Of a DNA stretch of 64,000 bases, positions 50,382 to 59,506 are shown in pieces. A model generated the notes under the pieces. The model was given only the letters and a program-made list of their open reading frames with translations. It was not told the origin of the DNA and ran no database searches. How positions within the stretch are numbered: the first letter of the stretch is position 1; each line of letters begins with the position of its first letter. Origin of the DNA: Streptomyces marinisediminis (GTDB taxonomy: Bacteria; Actinomycetota; Actinomycetes; Streptomycetales; Streptomycetaceae); assembly GCF_026262575.1 (NCBI RefSeq), contig NZ_JAPKFL010000029.1, positions 1 through 64,000 on the forward strand. The letters run 5' to 3'. Made by a program: the position numbers and the translations under genes.

Positions 50382-53114
50382 CTACGCGTCGCCGCCGGCG
50401 GGGCCCGGGTCGGCCGCCGCCACATCCAGGAGCTTGTAGCGGTCGATGGCCTGCTTGGGCGCCGAGCGGTCCACCTTCCCCTCCTTCGCCAGCTCCACGA
50501 GCACACCCAGCACGATCGACTGGGCGTCGATGTGGAAGTAACGCCGGGCCGCACCCCGCGTGTCCGCGAAACCGAACCCGTCCGCGCCGAGGGACTGGTA
50601 CGGCCCCGGCACCCAGCGGGCGATCTGGTCCGGCACACCGCGCATCCAGTCGGAGACGGCCAGCACCGGTCCTTCGGCGTCCTGGAGGACCCGCGTGACG
50701 TACGGCACCCGCTGCTCCTCGTCGGGGTGCAGCAGGTTGTGCTCCTCGGCCGCCACCGCGTCACGCCGCAGCTCGTTCCAGGACGTCGCCGACCACACGT
50801 CGGCGCGCACGCCCCACTCGTCCGCGAGGATCTGCTGCGCCTCCAGGGCCCAGCCCATGGCCACGCCCGACGCCAGGATGTGCGCCCGCTGCTCGCCCCG
50901 GTCCCCGGCGCGGTAGCGGTACAGCCCGCGCACGATGCCCTCGGCGTCCACGTCCTCCGGCTCGGCCGGCTGCTGGATCGGCTCGTTGTAGACGGTCAGG
51001 TAGTAGAAGACGTCCTCGGCGTCCTCTCCGTACATCCGCCGCAGGCCGTCCTTGACGATGTGGGCGATCTCGAAGCCGAACGACGGGTCGTAGGCCACAC
51101 ACGCCGGATTCGTGGAAGCCAGCAGTTGCGAGTGGCCGTCGGCGTGCTGCAGCCCCTCACCCGTCAGCGTCGTGCGCCCCGCCGTCGCGCCGAGCACGAA
51201 TCCCCGGGCGAGCTGGTCGGCCATCTGCCAGAACTGGTCGCCGGTGCGCTGGAATCCGAACATCGAGTAGAAGACGTACACCGGGATCATCGGCTCGCCG
51301 TGCGTCGCGTAGGCCGAACCGGCCGCGATGAGCGAGGCCGCGCAGCCCGCCTCGGAGATGCCGTCGTGCAGCATCTGGCCGGTCGGGGACTCCTTGTAGG
51401 CGAGCAGGAGTTCGCGGTCGACGGACTCGTAGCTCTGCCCGAGCGGGTTGTAGATCTTGGCCGTCGGGAACAGCGAGTCCATGCCGAAGGTGCGGTACTC
51501 GTCGGGCGCGATCGGCACGAAGCGCTTGCCGATCTCCTTGTCCTTCATCAGATCCCGCAGCAGCCGCACGAAAGCCATCGTGGTGGCGACCTGCTGGTTG
51601 CCCGAGCCCTTCTTCAGTGCCGCGTACGCCTTGTCGTCCGGGAGCTCCAGGGGCTTGGCGCGCACCACCCGCGTCGGCACGTAGCCGCCCAGCCCCTGAC
51701 GGCGGTCGTGCATGTACTGGATCTCCTCCGAGTCCCGCCCCGGGTGGTAGTACGGGGGCGGGCCGGACTCCAGCTCCCGGTCGGTGATCGGGATGTGCAG
51801 CCGGTCACGGAAGCGCTTGAGGTCGTCGATGGTCAGCTTCTTCATCTGGTGCGTGGCGTTGCGGCCCTCGAAGTTCGGACCGAGCGTCCAGCCCTTGATC
51901 GTCTGGGCCAGGATGACCGTCGGCTGACCCTTGTGCTCCCGGGCGGCCTTGTAGGCGGCGAAGACCTTGCGGTGGTCGTGCCCGCCACGGCCCAGGTGCA
52001 GGAGCTGGTCGTCGGTCATGTCCTCGACCATGGCGCGCAGCCGGTGGTCGTCGCCGAAGAAGTGTTCGCGGATGTAGGCGCCGGTCTCGGTGGCGTACGT
52101 CTGGAACTGACCGTCGGGCGTGGTGTTGAGCCTGTTCACCAGGACGCCGTCGCGGTCCTGGGCGAGCAGCGGGTCCCACGAGCGGTCCCAGATCAGCTTG
52201 ATCACGTTCCAGCCGGCCCCGCGGAACTGGGACTCCAGTTCCTGGATGATCTTGCCGTTGCCGCGCACCGGGCCGTCGAGCCGCTGGAGGTTGCAGTTGA
52301 CGACGAACGTCAGGTTGTCCAGGCCCTCGCGCGCGGCGATGGAGAGCTGCCCGAGCGACTCGGGCTCGTCCATCTCGCCGTCCCCGAGGAAGGCGTACAC
52401 GTGCGAGCGGGAGGTGTCGGCGATGCCGCGCGCCTCCATGTAGCGGTTCATCCGGGCCTGGTAGATCGCCCCGATCGGCCCGAGGCCCATCGAGACCGTG
52501 GGGAACTCCCAGAAGTCGGGCATGGACCGCGGGTGCGGGTAGCTGGAGAGCCCGTTGGGATAGGCGGACTTCTCCTGCCGGAAGCCGTCGAGCTGTGCCT
52601 CGGTCAGCCGGTCCAGCAGGTAGGCACGGGCATAGATGCCCGGGGAGGCGTGGCCCTGGAAGAAGACCTGGTCGCCGCCGTCGCCCTCGTCCTTGCCCCG
52701 GAAGAAGTGGTTGAAGCCGACGTCGTAGAGGGAGGCAGAGGAGGCGAAGGTCGCGATGTGGCCGCCGACGCCGATGCCCGGGCGCTGCGCGCGCGAGACC
52801 ATGACCGCCGCGTTCCACCGGGTGGCGTTGAGGACCTTGCGCTCGATCTCCTCGTTGCCGGGGAAGAACGGCTCGTCACGGGTGGCGATGGTGTTGACGT
52901 AGTCCGTACTGCGCATCTCCGGCACGGCCACCCGCTTGGCGCGGGCGCGCTCGATGAGGCGGAGCATGAGATAGCGGGCACGTTCCCTGCCTCGCTCGTC
53001 GACGGCCGCGTCGAGCGAGTCGAGCCACTCCTGGGTCTCTTCGGGATCGAAGTCCGGGACCTGACTGGGAAGGCCGCCAATGATGATCGGGTTGCGATCG
53101 GATGCGGAAGCCAC
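50382..53114 (-). CDS. aceE: Pyruvate dehydrogenase E1 component AceE (homodimeric type)
   Basis: The 910-residue product has the ThDP-binding motif [10 protein letters not shown] ... VVNCNLQ (about 244-277), an E. coli-like E1 N-terminal region ([20 protein letters not shown]), and a transketolase-type C-terminal half. It decarboxylates pyruvate and passes acetyl groups to the lipoyl E2. The GTG at 53114 is preceded by GAAGGAACAGC; the frame opens 17 codons earlier at 53165 without such a signal. No E2 or E3 gene adjoins it, which is normal for actinobacterial aceE. It is divergent from the DUF3052 gene. Confidence 0.97.
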   Translation of the reverse strand: MASASDRNPIIIGGLPSQVPDFDPEETQEWLDSLDAAVDERGRERARYLMLRLIERARAKRVAVPEMRSTDYVNTIATRDEPFFPGNEEIERKVLNATRWNAAVMVSRAQRPGIGVGGHIATFASSASLYDVGFNHFFRGKDEGDGGDQVFFQGHASPGIYARAYLLDRLTEAQLDGFRQEKSAYPNGLSSYPHPRSMPDFWEFPTVSMGLGPIGAIYQARMNRYMEARGIADTSRSHVYAFLGDGEMDEPESLGQLSIAAREGLDNLTFVVNCNLQRLDGPVRGNGKIIQELESQFRGAGWNVIKLIWDRSWDPLLAQDRDGVLVNRLNTTPDGQFQTYATETGAYIREHFFGDDHRLRAMVEDMTDDQLLHLGRGGHDHRKVFAAYKAAREHKGQPTVILAQTIKGWTLGPNFEGRNATHQMKKLTIDDLKRFRDRLHIPITDRELESGPPPYYHPGRDSEEIQYMHDRRQGLGGYVPTRVVRAKPLELPDDKAYAALKKGSGNQQVATTMAFVRLLRDLMKDKEIGKRFVPIAPDEYRTFGMDSLFPTAKIYNPLGQSYESVDRELLLAYKESPTGQMLHDGISEAGCAASLIAAGSAYATHGEPMIPVYVFYSMFGFQRTGDQFWQMADQLARGFVLGATAGRTTLTGEGLQHADGHSQLLASTNPACVAYDPSFGFEIAHIVKDGLRRMYGEDAEDVFYYLTVYNEPIQQPAEPEDVDAEGIVRGLYRYRAGDRGEQRAHILASGVAMGWALEAQQILADEWGVRADVWSATSWNELRRDAVAAEEHNLLHPDEEQRVPYVTRVLQDAEGPVLAVSDWMRGVPDQIARWVPGPYQSLGADGFGFADTRGAARRYFHIDAQSIVLGVLVELAKEGKVDRSAPKQAIDRYKLLDVAAADPGPAGGDA

Positions 53115-53557
53115 GCTGTTCCTTCGCTGCTCGGTAGTGCTCTGGTGGTGTCGCGCCGACTCCATCGTCTACCGCTGGGCCGCCCGCGTCACCTCTACTG
53201 GGAGGTAACCGCAGCCGGTCTCGGGGTGACGCGCGGCGGCGCGCGCGGGCCGGCCGCACCGGTCGGCCAAATTGCAACCTTACGCCCACAGCGCCCATGC
53301 TTCGCTGACGGACGGGTAGTGGGCGGGTAGGGGGCAAGGAGTCGTTTGCCCGGCGCGGTCGCCTGTACGGCCCCGCTACCAGCGGTTTCGGACGGCTGAC
53401 GGTGCGCAGCCGTGTGGCCGTGCCGACACGTCACCGTTTGGGCTGCTCCGGGCGGCCGGGTACTTGCGCGATCCGCCCGGCACGTGTGGACTACGGCCAA
53501 GTACCTCGCGTACACGCGAGGATCTCGATACGTTCGAACCATGACAGGAGGCAATCC
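53115..53557. promoter_or_regulatory. Divergent aceE/DUF3052 intergenic region
   Basis: This 443-bp stretch contains no gene that I can support. CCTCGCG-TACA-CGCGAGG at 53504-53521 is a perfect 7-bp dyad about 37 bp upstream of the DUF3052 start and could be an operator or a 5' hairpin. No confident promoter hexamers were assigned for aceE. Confidence 0.5.
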
Positions 53558-53998
53558 GTGAGCGCGACCGCGGACCACGCGGAGGAGCGGACCAACCCCG
53601 CCGCAAGGCTGGGTTTCCAGCCCGGGCAGGTGGTCCAGGAGCTCGGCTTCGACGACGACACCGAGCAGTCACTTCGCGAGGGCATCGAGGCCATCACGGG
53701 CACCGAGCTGGTCGACGAAACCTACGACGACCTGGCCGACGCCGTGGTGCTGTGGTTCCGCGAGGACGACGGCGACCTGACGGACGCGCTGGTGGACGCC
53801 ATCTCGCTGGTCGATGACGGGGCGCCGATCTGGCTGATGACGCCCAAGACGGGCCGGGACGGCTACGTCGAGGCGAGCGACATCGGCGAGGCTGCCCAGA
53901 CGGCCGGCCTCCAGCAGACCAAGCCCATGAACATCGGCAAGGACTGGACCGGCAGCCGCCTGGTCACCCCGAAGACGAGCCGCGCGGCCAAGGGCTGA
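53558..53998 (+). CDS. DUF3052 domain-containing protein
   Basis: The 146-residue acidic product contains ARLGFQPGQVVQELGFDDDT and WFREDDGDLTDALVDAISLV, then IWLMTPKTGRDGYVEASDIG, matching DUF3052, a small actinobacterial family of unknown function. The GTG at 53558 follows CAGGAGGCAATCC. It lies between aceE and ahpE, an arrangement I recall from other Streptomyces. A long hairpin follows the stop. Confidence 0.93.
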   Translation: MSATADHAEERTNPAARLGFQPGQVVQELGFDDDTEQSLREGIEAITGTELVDETYDDLADAVVLWFREDDGDLTDALVDAISLVDDGAPIWLMTPKTGRDGYVEASDIGEAAQTAGLQQTKPMNIGKDWTGSRLVTPKTSRAAKG

Positions 53999-54041
53999 GC
54001 GGGCCGACCGGGGCGCGTCCCGCCCGTGCGGCGGCTGTGAG

Positions 54042-54076
54042 CCGGGGCCGGGCGGCGCGGTGCCGCCCGGCCCCGG
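54042..54076 (+). terminator. 15-bp hairpin terminator after the DUF3052 gene
   Basis: Bases 54042-54056 pair with 54062-54076 around GCGGT. It lies about 45 bp after the stop and separates the gene from ahpE. Confidence 0.85.
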
Positions 54077-54216
54077 GCCGTGATCGGCTCCCCGCCCCGT
54101 GCGCCGCCGCGAGACCGCCGGATACCGCGGAAGCGGGCCCGTGAACCGCCCGTGGCGCCGGAGGCATAGGGTGGGGGCACGATCAGCAGCCGCCACCATC
54201 GGAGGACCACACGACC

Positions 54217-54675
54217 ATGGCGATCGCCGTCGGCACCAAGGCCCCGGACTTCCAGCTCAAGAACCAGCACGGCGAGACGGTCTCACTCGCCGACTTCCAC
54301 GGCCGCAAGAACGTCGTCCTGCTGTTCTACCCGTTCGCCTTCACCGGGGTCTGCACCGGTGAGCTGTGCGCTCTGCGTGACGAGCTGCCGCGGTTCGTCA
54401 ACGACGACGTGCAGCTCCTCGCCGTCTCCAACGACTCCCCCTTCGCGCTGCGCGTCTTCGCCGAGCAGGAACAGCTCGGCTACCCGCTGCTGTCCGACTT
54501 CTGGCCGCACGGCGAGGTCTCCCGCGCCTACGAGGTCTTCGACGAGGAGAAGGGCTGCGCCGTGCGCGGCACGTTCGTCATCGACAAGGAGGGCGTCGTG
54601 CGCTGGACCGTGGTCAACGGCCTGCCCGACGCCCGTGACCTCAACGAGTACGCCGAGGCCCTCGCGGCCCTGTGA
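54217..54675 (+). CDS. ahpE: Peroxiredoxin AhpE
   Basis: The 152-residue product has the peroxiredoxin active site PFAFTGVCTGEL with the peroxidatic C46 and T43; no classic resolving cysteine is present, which is typical of the AhpE one-Cys type. It reduces peroxides and peroxynitrite, probably with mycothiol or mycoredoxin in this lineage. GGAGGACCACACGACC precedes the ATG. TAGGGT about 50 bp upstream (near 54167) is a candidate -10. It is followed 122 bp later by terD. Confidence 0.95.
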   Translation: MAIAVGTKAPDFQLKNQHGETVSLADFHGRKNVVLLFYPFAFTGVCTGELCALRDELPRFVNDDVQLLAVSNDSPFALRVFAEQEQLGYPLLSDFWPHGEVSRAYEVFDEEKGCAVRGTFVIDKEGVVRWTVVNGLPDARDLNEYAEALAAL

Positions 54676-54797
54676 CACACCGGGGGAACCGTCACCGTCG
54701 CCCCGTTCGTTGAGGCGACGGCACCCGACACCGACTGAACGACACCCGGCCAGAGGGGCGGCAGCACTGCTCCTCGTGTGACCCACCTGGAGGACTC

Positions 54798-55373
54798 GTG
54801 GGAGTGAGTCTCAGCAAAGGCGGCAACGTCTCGCTGACTAAGGAAGCGCCGAACCTGACCGCCGTCCTGGTGGGCCTGGGCTGGGACGCCCGCACCACCA
54901 CCGGCGCGGACTTCGACCTGGACGCCAGCGCCCTGCTCACCGACGGTCAGGGCAAGGTGCTCAGCGACCAGCACTTCGTCTTCTTCAACAACCTCACCAG
55001 CCCCGAGGGCTCCGTGGAGCACACCGGTGACAACCTCACCGGTGAGGGCGACGGGGACGACGAGGCGATCAAGGTCAACCTCGCCTCGGTGCCCGCCGAG
55101 GTCGAGAAGGTCGTCTTCCCGGTCTCCATCTACGAGGCGGAGACGCGCCAGCAGAGCTTCGGCCAGGTCCGCAACGCCTACATCCGCGTGGTCGACCAGG
55201 CGGACGGCCGCGAGCTGGCGCGGTACGACTTGACGGAGGACGCCTCCACGGAGACGGCGATGGTCTTCGGCGAGCTGTACCGGCACGGCGCGGAGTGGAA
55301 GTTCCGCGCCATCGGCCAGGGATACGCCTCCGGGCTGCGCGGCATCGCACAGGACTTCGGCGTCAACGTCTGA
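54798..55373 (+). CDS. terD: TerD-family protein
   Basis: The 191-residue product is a full-length Ter[61 protein letters not shown], the acidic calcium-site loop GEGDGDDE and the end [17 protein letters not shown]. TerD proteins bind calcium and act in tellurite/stress response and, in Streptomyces, in development and ion homeostasis. The GTG at 54798 follows CTGGAGGACTC. Downstream lies a decayed second copy. Confidence 0.95.
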   Translation: MGVSLSKGGNVSLTKEAPNLTAVLVGLGWDARTTTGADFDLDASALLTDGQGKVLSDQHFVFFNNLTSPEGSVEHTGDNLTGEGDGDDEAIKVNLASVPAEVEKVVFPVSIYEAETRQQSFGQVRNAYIRVVDQADGRELARYDLTEDASTETAMVFGELYRHGAEWKFRAIGQGYASGLRGIAQDFGVNV

Positions 55374-55598
55374 GAGCGGCTGGTCCCGGTGTCGGCTGTG
55401 TGCGTCGGCGCCGGCGCCGCCCTCAGCCGGGGCGGCACCGGCGCGTGTGTCGGCTGTCAGCCCCGCGCCGCCGGCGCGGGGCCGGGCGGTGCGCGGTCCC
55501 CGGAGACGCGAGCAGCGGGCGGGGCGTGACGCCCGGCAGAAGGTCGACCTCTCCACAGCAGTGCGGCGGCGAACAGGCCGGGGGTGCGGACGGGAGCG

Positions 55599-56086
55599 GG
55601 TCGGCCCGCCCGAGCGGCCACCGAAACACCCTGCGCCCTGGACGCCGCGGTGCCGAGGCGCGCGCCGGTCGACGACCACGTCGCCTGTCACCACCTGGTG
55701 AGCCCGAGGTTCCCGGCGGGCACGCCCTAGTCCGGCTCGTCGGCTCGTCGGCGGCGGTGAGGCGTAGGCGCCGCTGCCGGAAACCGGCCGCGTCCTCGCA
55801 CGTGGGCGGGGCGCGGGGCCGTCGCCGTCGTGTCCCACCACGCCGATGCGGCCTTCCGCCGTCAGGTCTCCGGCCAGGTCAGCGGCGCGCGCACCGGTGT
55901 GGGAGGCGAGGAGAGCGGGCAGGAGCCGGTCCGGTACGAGCCGACGGGGTACGCCTCCACGGAGCCCGCCACGAGCTTCGGCGAGTTGTACCGCTATGGC
56001 GGGAAAGAACGTTCCGGGCCGTCGGCCGGGGGTACGCATCGGGGTCGCGGGGCATCGCCCTAGACTTCGGCGTCGACGTCACGTGA
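55599..56086 (+). pseudogene. Decayed second terD copy
   Basis: Pieces of a TerD protein can be followed in order across shifting frames. ...ALDAAVPRRAPVDDHVACHH at about 55635-55692 matches LDASALLT...[10 protein letters not shown]. After a stop and about 200 bp, VRYEPTGYASTEPATSFGEL at 55931-55990 matches [20 protein letters not shown]. Then, after a shift near 56000, RAVGRGYASGSRGIALDFGV up to a stop at 56084-56086 matches [20 protein letters not shown]. The spacing equals that of the intact gene. It is a tandem duplicate of terD that has lost reading frame. Confidence 0.82.
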
Positions 56087-56157
56087 CCGGGTCCGTCGTG
56101 CGCGGGCCGGCCACGCCGATGCGCGGGGAGGACTCCGTGCGAGAGACGAGGTAAGCA

Positions 56158-57306
56158 GTGGTTCTGAGAACCTTCGGGTGGTCCTTCGGCGTCACTGCCG
56201 TCGGCCTCGCCGCGGCGGCGTTCTTCTGGGGGTGGCAGGGCTTCGCCATCGTGGCGATCCTGTCGATTCTGGAGATCTCGCTGTCGTTCGACAACGCCGT
56301 GGTGAACGCCGGTGTGCTGAAGAAGATGAACGCCTTCTGGCAGAAGATCTTCCTCACCATCGGCATCCTCATCGCCGTCTTCGGCATGCGGTTGGTCTTC
56401 CCGGTGGCCATCGTGGCCGTCACGGCGGGCATCGGGCCGGTCGAGGCGGTCGACCTCGCGATGAGCGAGCCGGAGACCTACGAGCAGATGGTCACCGACG
56501 CCCACCCCTCGATCGCGGCGTTCGGCGGCATGTTCCTGCTGATGATCTTCTTGAACTTCATCTTCGACGAGCGCGAGCACAAGTGGATTCCGTGGCTGGA
56601 GAAGCCGCTGGGCAAGCTCAGTGCCGTGAACGGCCTCGCGGTGTGCGTCGCGCTCATCGCGCTGCTGCTGACGGCGAGCTTCCTCGCTCCGATGGCCCAC
56701 CAGTACGGAGGTCACGCGGACAAGACCTCCACGGTGCTGCTGTCCGGCGTGGCCGGTCTGATCACCTACCTGATCGTCGGTGGACTCTCCGGATTCTTCG
56801 AGAACAAGCTGGAGCAGGAGGAGGCCCGCGAAGAGGAGGCCGAGGAGGCGGCCCGGCGCTCCGGCAAGGAGGTCACCGCCCTCGGCGTCGGCGGTAAGGC
56901 GGCCTTCTTCCTCTTCCTCTACCTGGAGGTCCTGGACGCCTCCTTCTCCTTCGACGGCGTCATCGGCGCCTTCGCCATCACCAACCACATCTTCTGGATG
57001 GCGCTGGGTCTGGGCATCGGTGCGATGTACGTCCGTTCGCTCACCGTCTACCTGGTCCGCCAGGGCACGCTGGACGAGTACGTGTTCCTTGAGCACGGGG
57101 CGCACTACGCGATCGGCGCGCTGGCCACCATTCTCCTCGTCACGGTGCGGTGGGAGATCCACGAGGTCATCACCGGCCTGTTCGGTGTCGCGCTGATCGG
57201 CCTGGCCTTCGCCTCGTCGCTGCGGTACAACCGCCGCCGGGACGCCAGTGGCGACGACGACGGGGGCAGTCCGCAGGAGCAGGCACCGGTGACCTCCGGA
57301 GTGTGA
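56158..57306 (+). CDS. DUF475 / TerC-like integral membrane protein
   Basis: The 382-residue product has about nine membrane helices with the paired TerC-like acidic signatures SILEISLSFDNAVVNAGVLK and LYLEVLDASFSFDGVIGAFA, which are probably metal-binding. A cytoplasmic acidic coiled segment (NKLEQEEAREEEAEEAARRS) connects the halves. TerC-superfamily proteins partner with TerD proteins in metal/stress response. The GTG at 56158 follows ACGAGGTAAGCA. It lies just after the decayed terD and is followed by a hairpin. Confidence 0.92.
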   Translation: MVLRTFGWSFGVTAVGLAAAAFFWGWQGFAIVAILSILEISLSFDNAVVNAGVLKKMNAFWQKIFLTIGILIAVFGMRLVFPVAIVAVTAGIGPVEAVDLAMSEPETYEQMVTDAHPSIAAFGGMFLLMIFLNFIFDEREHKWIPWLEKPLGKLSAVNGLAVCVALIALLLTASFLAPMAHQYGGHADKTSTVLLSGVAGLITYLIVGGLSGFFENKLEQEEAREEEAEEAARRSGKEVTALGVGGKAAFFLFLYLEVLDASFSFDGVIGAFAITNHIFWMALGLGIGAMYVRSLTVYLVRQGTLDEYVFLEHGAHYAIGALATILLVTVRWEIHEVITGLFGVALIGLAFASSLRYNRRRDASGDDDGGSPQEQAPVTSGV

Positions 57307-57361
57307 ACAGCGGGTGAACGCGGGTGTCGCGGCCCCGTAATTGCGGAAGTCTCTGAGCGGA

Positions 57362-57387
57362 GCGGCCGTCCGTCGCGGGACGGCCGC
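57362..57387 (+). terminator. 10-bp hairpin after the DUF475 gene
   Basis: GCGGCCGTCC pairs exactly with GGACGGCCGC around GTCGCG, 56 bp after the stop codon and before the TerA-like gene. Confidence 0.75.
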
Positions 57388-57430
57388 CCCGCGGCAGTGG
57401 GCTGTCCGAACACCGGATTGGGGGCGCGGC

Positions 57431-58195
57431 ATGGTTTCCCTGTGGGAGCACTGGAGAACGGCGGGGCGGGGTCCTGGCAAGGGCCCGAAGTTCGACACGG
57501 TGGGCGGCCCGTCGTCGTACGCGGTGGAGCTGACCCGCCGGTACCCGAAGGTCTCGCTCACCCAGCAGGGCGGCGACACCGGCACGATGCGCGTCAACCT
57601 CTCCTGGCAGATGCGCACCTCGGACCTCAACGACCGCCCGCGGCGGCCGAGTCTGCTGCGCAATCCCGGCCAGCTCCTGAAACCGCAGCCCGTCCACGGC
57701 CACACCCAGGGCATGGTGAACGTCGACCTGGACCTGGCGTGCATGTACGAGCTGAAGGACGGCTCCAAGGGCGTGGTCCAACCGCTGGGCGAGTTCGTCG
57801 GCAACATGCACGAGCCGCCCTACGTCAAACTGAGCGGTGACGACCGATTCGGCTCGGGCACCGGCGAGACGATCTACGTCAACCTCGACCACGCCGACGA
57901 GATCGGCCGCCTGCTGTTCTTCGTCTACATCTACGACGGCACCCCCGCCTTCGACCGCACGCAGGCGGTGGTGACGCTCGTGCCCGGCAACGGCCCGCAC
58001 ATCGAGGTCGGTCTCGACGAGCGCGCGCCGGACGCCCGCTCGTGCGCCGTGCTGATGATCGAGCACGACAAGAACGGCGACCTGGTCGTCCGCCGCGAGG
58101 CCCGCTACATCTACGGCTTCCAGGCCGACCTGGACCGGCTGTACGGCTGGGGCATGACGTGGGGGCGCGGCTACAAGTCGCCCACCCGCCGCTGA
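57431..58195 (+). CDS. TerD-superfamily protein, TerA-like
   Basis: The 254-residue product shows the TerD/TerA core pattern: VNVDLDLACMYELKDGSKGV, PYVKLSGDDRFGSGTGETIY, LLFFVYIYDGTPAFDRTQAV and FQADLDRLYGWGMTWGRGYK. An N-terminal 60-residue basic extension precedes it. It probably acts with the TerD and DUF475 proteins at the inner membrane face. The ATG at 57431 is the first in-frame start that keeps the conserved region; the ribosome binding site is weak. Its stop is 33 bp from the convergent TerD-like gene. Confidence 0.85.
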   Translation: MVSLWEHWRTAGRGPGKGPKFDTVGGPSSYAVELTRRYPKVSLTQQGGDTGTMRVNLSWQMRTSDLNDRPRRPSLLRNPGQLLKPQPVHGHTQGMVNVDLDLACMYELKDGSKGVVQPLGEFVGNMHEPPYVKLSGDDRFGSGTGETIYVNLDHADEIGRLLFFVYIYDGTPAFDRTQAVVTLVPGNGPHIEVGLDERAPDARSCAVLMIEHDKNGDLVVRREARYIYGFQADLDRLYGWGMTWGRGYKSPTRR

Positions 58196-58228
58196 CCCCA
58201 GCGCGGGCGTCCGGGCCCCGGCGGCGGG

Positions 58229-59185
58229 TCAGCGCCCGGCGAACTGCGGCCCCTGGGGCGGCAGCGTGAACGCCGGCTCCGGGCGGGGGTAGGCGTACGC
58301 CGCGCCCGCTGGCTGCGGTACCGGCTGCGGATACCCGTATCCGGGCTGCTGGGCGGGCACCGGCGGGTGTGCCGGCGGTTGCGGGTACCCGTACGGCGCC
58401 CGTTCCCCGGGTCCGGCCGGCGGGGGCGGCTGCGGCACGGGTCCGGGCGCGGGCGGCTCCGGCTCGGGGGCCGGTCCCGGCTGCGGCCCGGGCTCCGGCG
58501 GTGGGCCCGGCTCCGGGCGGGGCGCGGGTTCGGGGCCGGGGTGGGGCACCGGCTCCGGCTCCGGGACGCCCGGCTCGTGCGGCGGGCGCGGCACGGTGCC
58601 CTGATCGGGCGGCGCCGGGGCGCCGTCCGCGGTGGCCGCGGTCTCGCCGTCGTCCACCGAGACGCCGAACGCCGTGGCCAGCCCCACCAGTCCGGTGGTG
58701 TACCCCTGGCCCAGCGCGCGGAACTTCCACCCGCCGCCCCGGCGGTAGAGCTCGCCGCACAGCAGGGCCGTCTCCTCACCCGTCTCCGGGTGGATGTCGA
58801 AGTGCGCCAGGCCCGCCCCGCTCGCCGCGTCCCGCAACAGCAGCCGCAGCCCGCCACCGAGCCGTGCGAAGGTGCCGCCGTCGGCCGAGGCGGTAAGCAT
58901 GACCCGGTCAACCGAGGGGTCGAGCGCGGCGAGTTCGGCCTCGACGGTGTCCGTCAGCCCCTCCGACTCGCGGGTCTTGGCCAGGTGCCGGACCAGGCCG
59001 GAGGGGTGGCGGGGCTGGTTGTAGAAGACGAAGTCCTCGTCGGAGCGGACGCGGCCGTCCGTGCCCAGCAGCAGCGCGGAGGCGTCGACGTCCGGCCCGC
59101 CGTGCGCGTCCGACCAGCGCAGGACCGCCTGCACCGTGGCCGCCCGCAACTCGATGTTCGAGCCCTTCGCCATCACCTGGGTCAT
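58229..59185 (-). CDS. TerD-family protein with Pro/Gly-rich C-terminal tail
   Basis: The 318-residue product has a TerD domain (residues 1-180: MAKGSNIELRAATVQAVLRW, VDASALLLGTDGRVRSDEDF, FRALGQGYTTGLVGLATAFG). An extended Pro/Glu/Gly then Tyr/Gln-rich tail of about 135 residues follows. The second acidic calcium loop (GEGDGDDE in the other TerD) is replaced by SEGLTDTVEAEL, so metal binding may be weaker. The tail could anchor the protein to a partner or polymer. The ATG at 59185 follows GGAGGATGGCGGT. It is divergent from the HpcH-led operon. Confidence 0.9.
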   Translation of the reverse strand: MTQVMAKGSNIELRAATVQAVLRWSDAHGGPDVDASALLLGTDGRVRSDEDFVFYNQPRHPSGLVRHLAKTRESEGLTDTVEAELAALDPSVDRVMLTASADGGTFARLGGGLRLLLRDAASGAGLAHFDIHPETGEETALLCGELYRRGGGWKFRALGQGYTTGLVGLATAFGVSVDDGETAATADGAPAPPDQGTVPRPPHEPGVPEPEPVPHPGPEPAPRPEPGPPPEPGPQPGPAPEPEPPAPGPVPQPPPPAGPGERAPYGYPQPPAHPPVPAQQPGYGYPQPVPQPAGAAYAYPRPEPAFTLPPQGPQFAGR

Positions 59186-59506
59186 ACCGCCATCCTCCGA
59201 CGCACGACCCGCCCCGGGCAAGCGGGGCGCCGCCCTGTCCGGCCCGACGCGCACCACCGCCCCGCTGCGGGCCCGCCCCCGACCCGCCTCGCGCCCGAGC
59301 CCGCGCCCGACGCCGCCGTGCCGCCCGGGAAAGCCGCGCCACGCGGTGCCGACCGTCCCGCCGGGGGACCCGGACACCAGGCGGAAGAACAGATTCCGGT
59401 AACGTGATTTTCGGGCACGGGCGAACTCGTGGTCGGCTTCCGCACGTACGATGAGCCGGCCGGGCGCCGCCGCGCAGGTCCGGTGTTCCACAGAAACGGG
59501 GGTTGC
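59186..59506. promoter_or_regulatory. Divergent region between TerD-like gene and HpcH-led operon
   Basis: This 321-bp stretch holds no gene. The relatively AT-rich part at about 59388-59415 (GATTCCGGTAACGTGATTTT) and TACGAT at 59447-59452 are the most promoter-like parts for the plus-strand operon, but no convincing -35 partner was found. Confidence 0.45.

Noticed and set aside
58240-58640. Repeat-rich coding tail as a CRISPR or satellite array
   Set aside because: The repeats are irregular Pro/Gly codon runs within a reading frame, without constant unit or spacer length.
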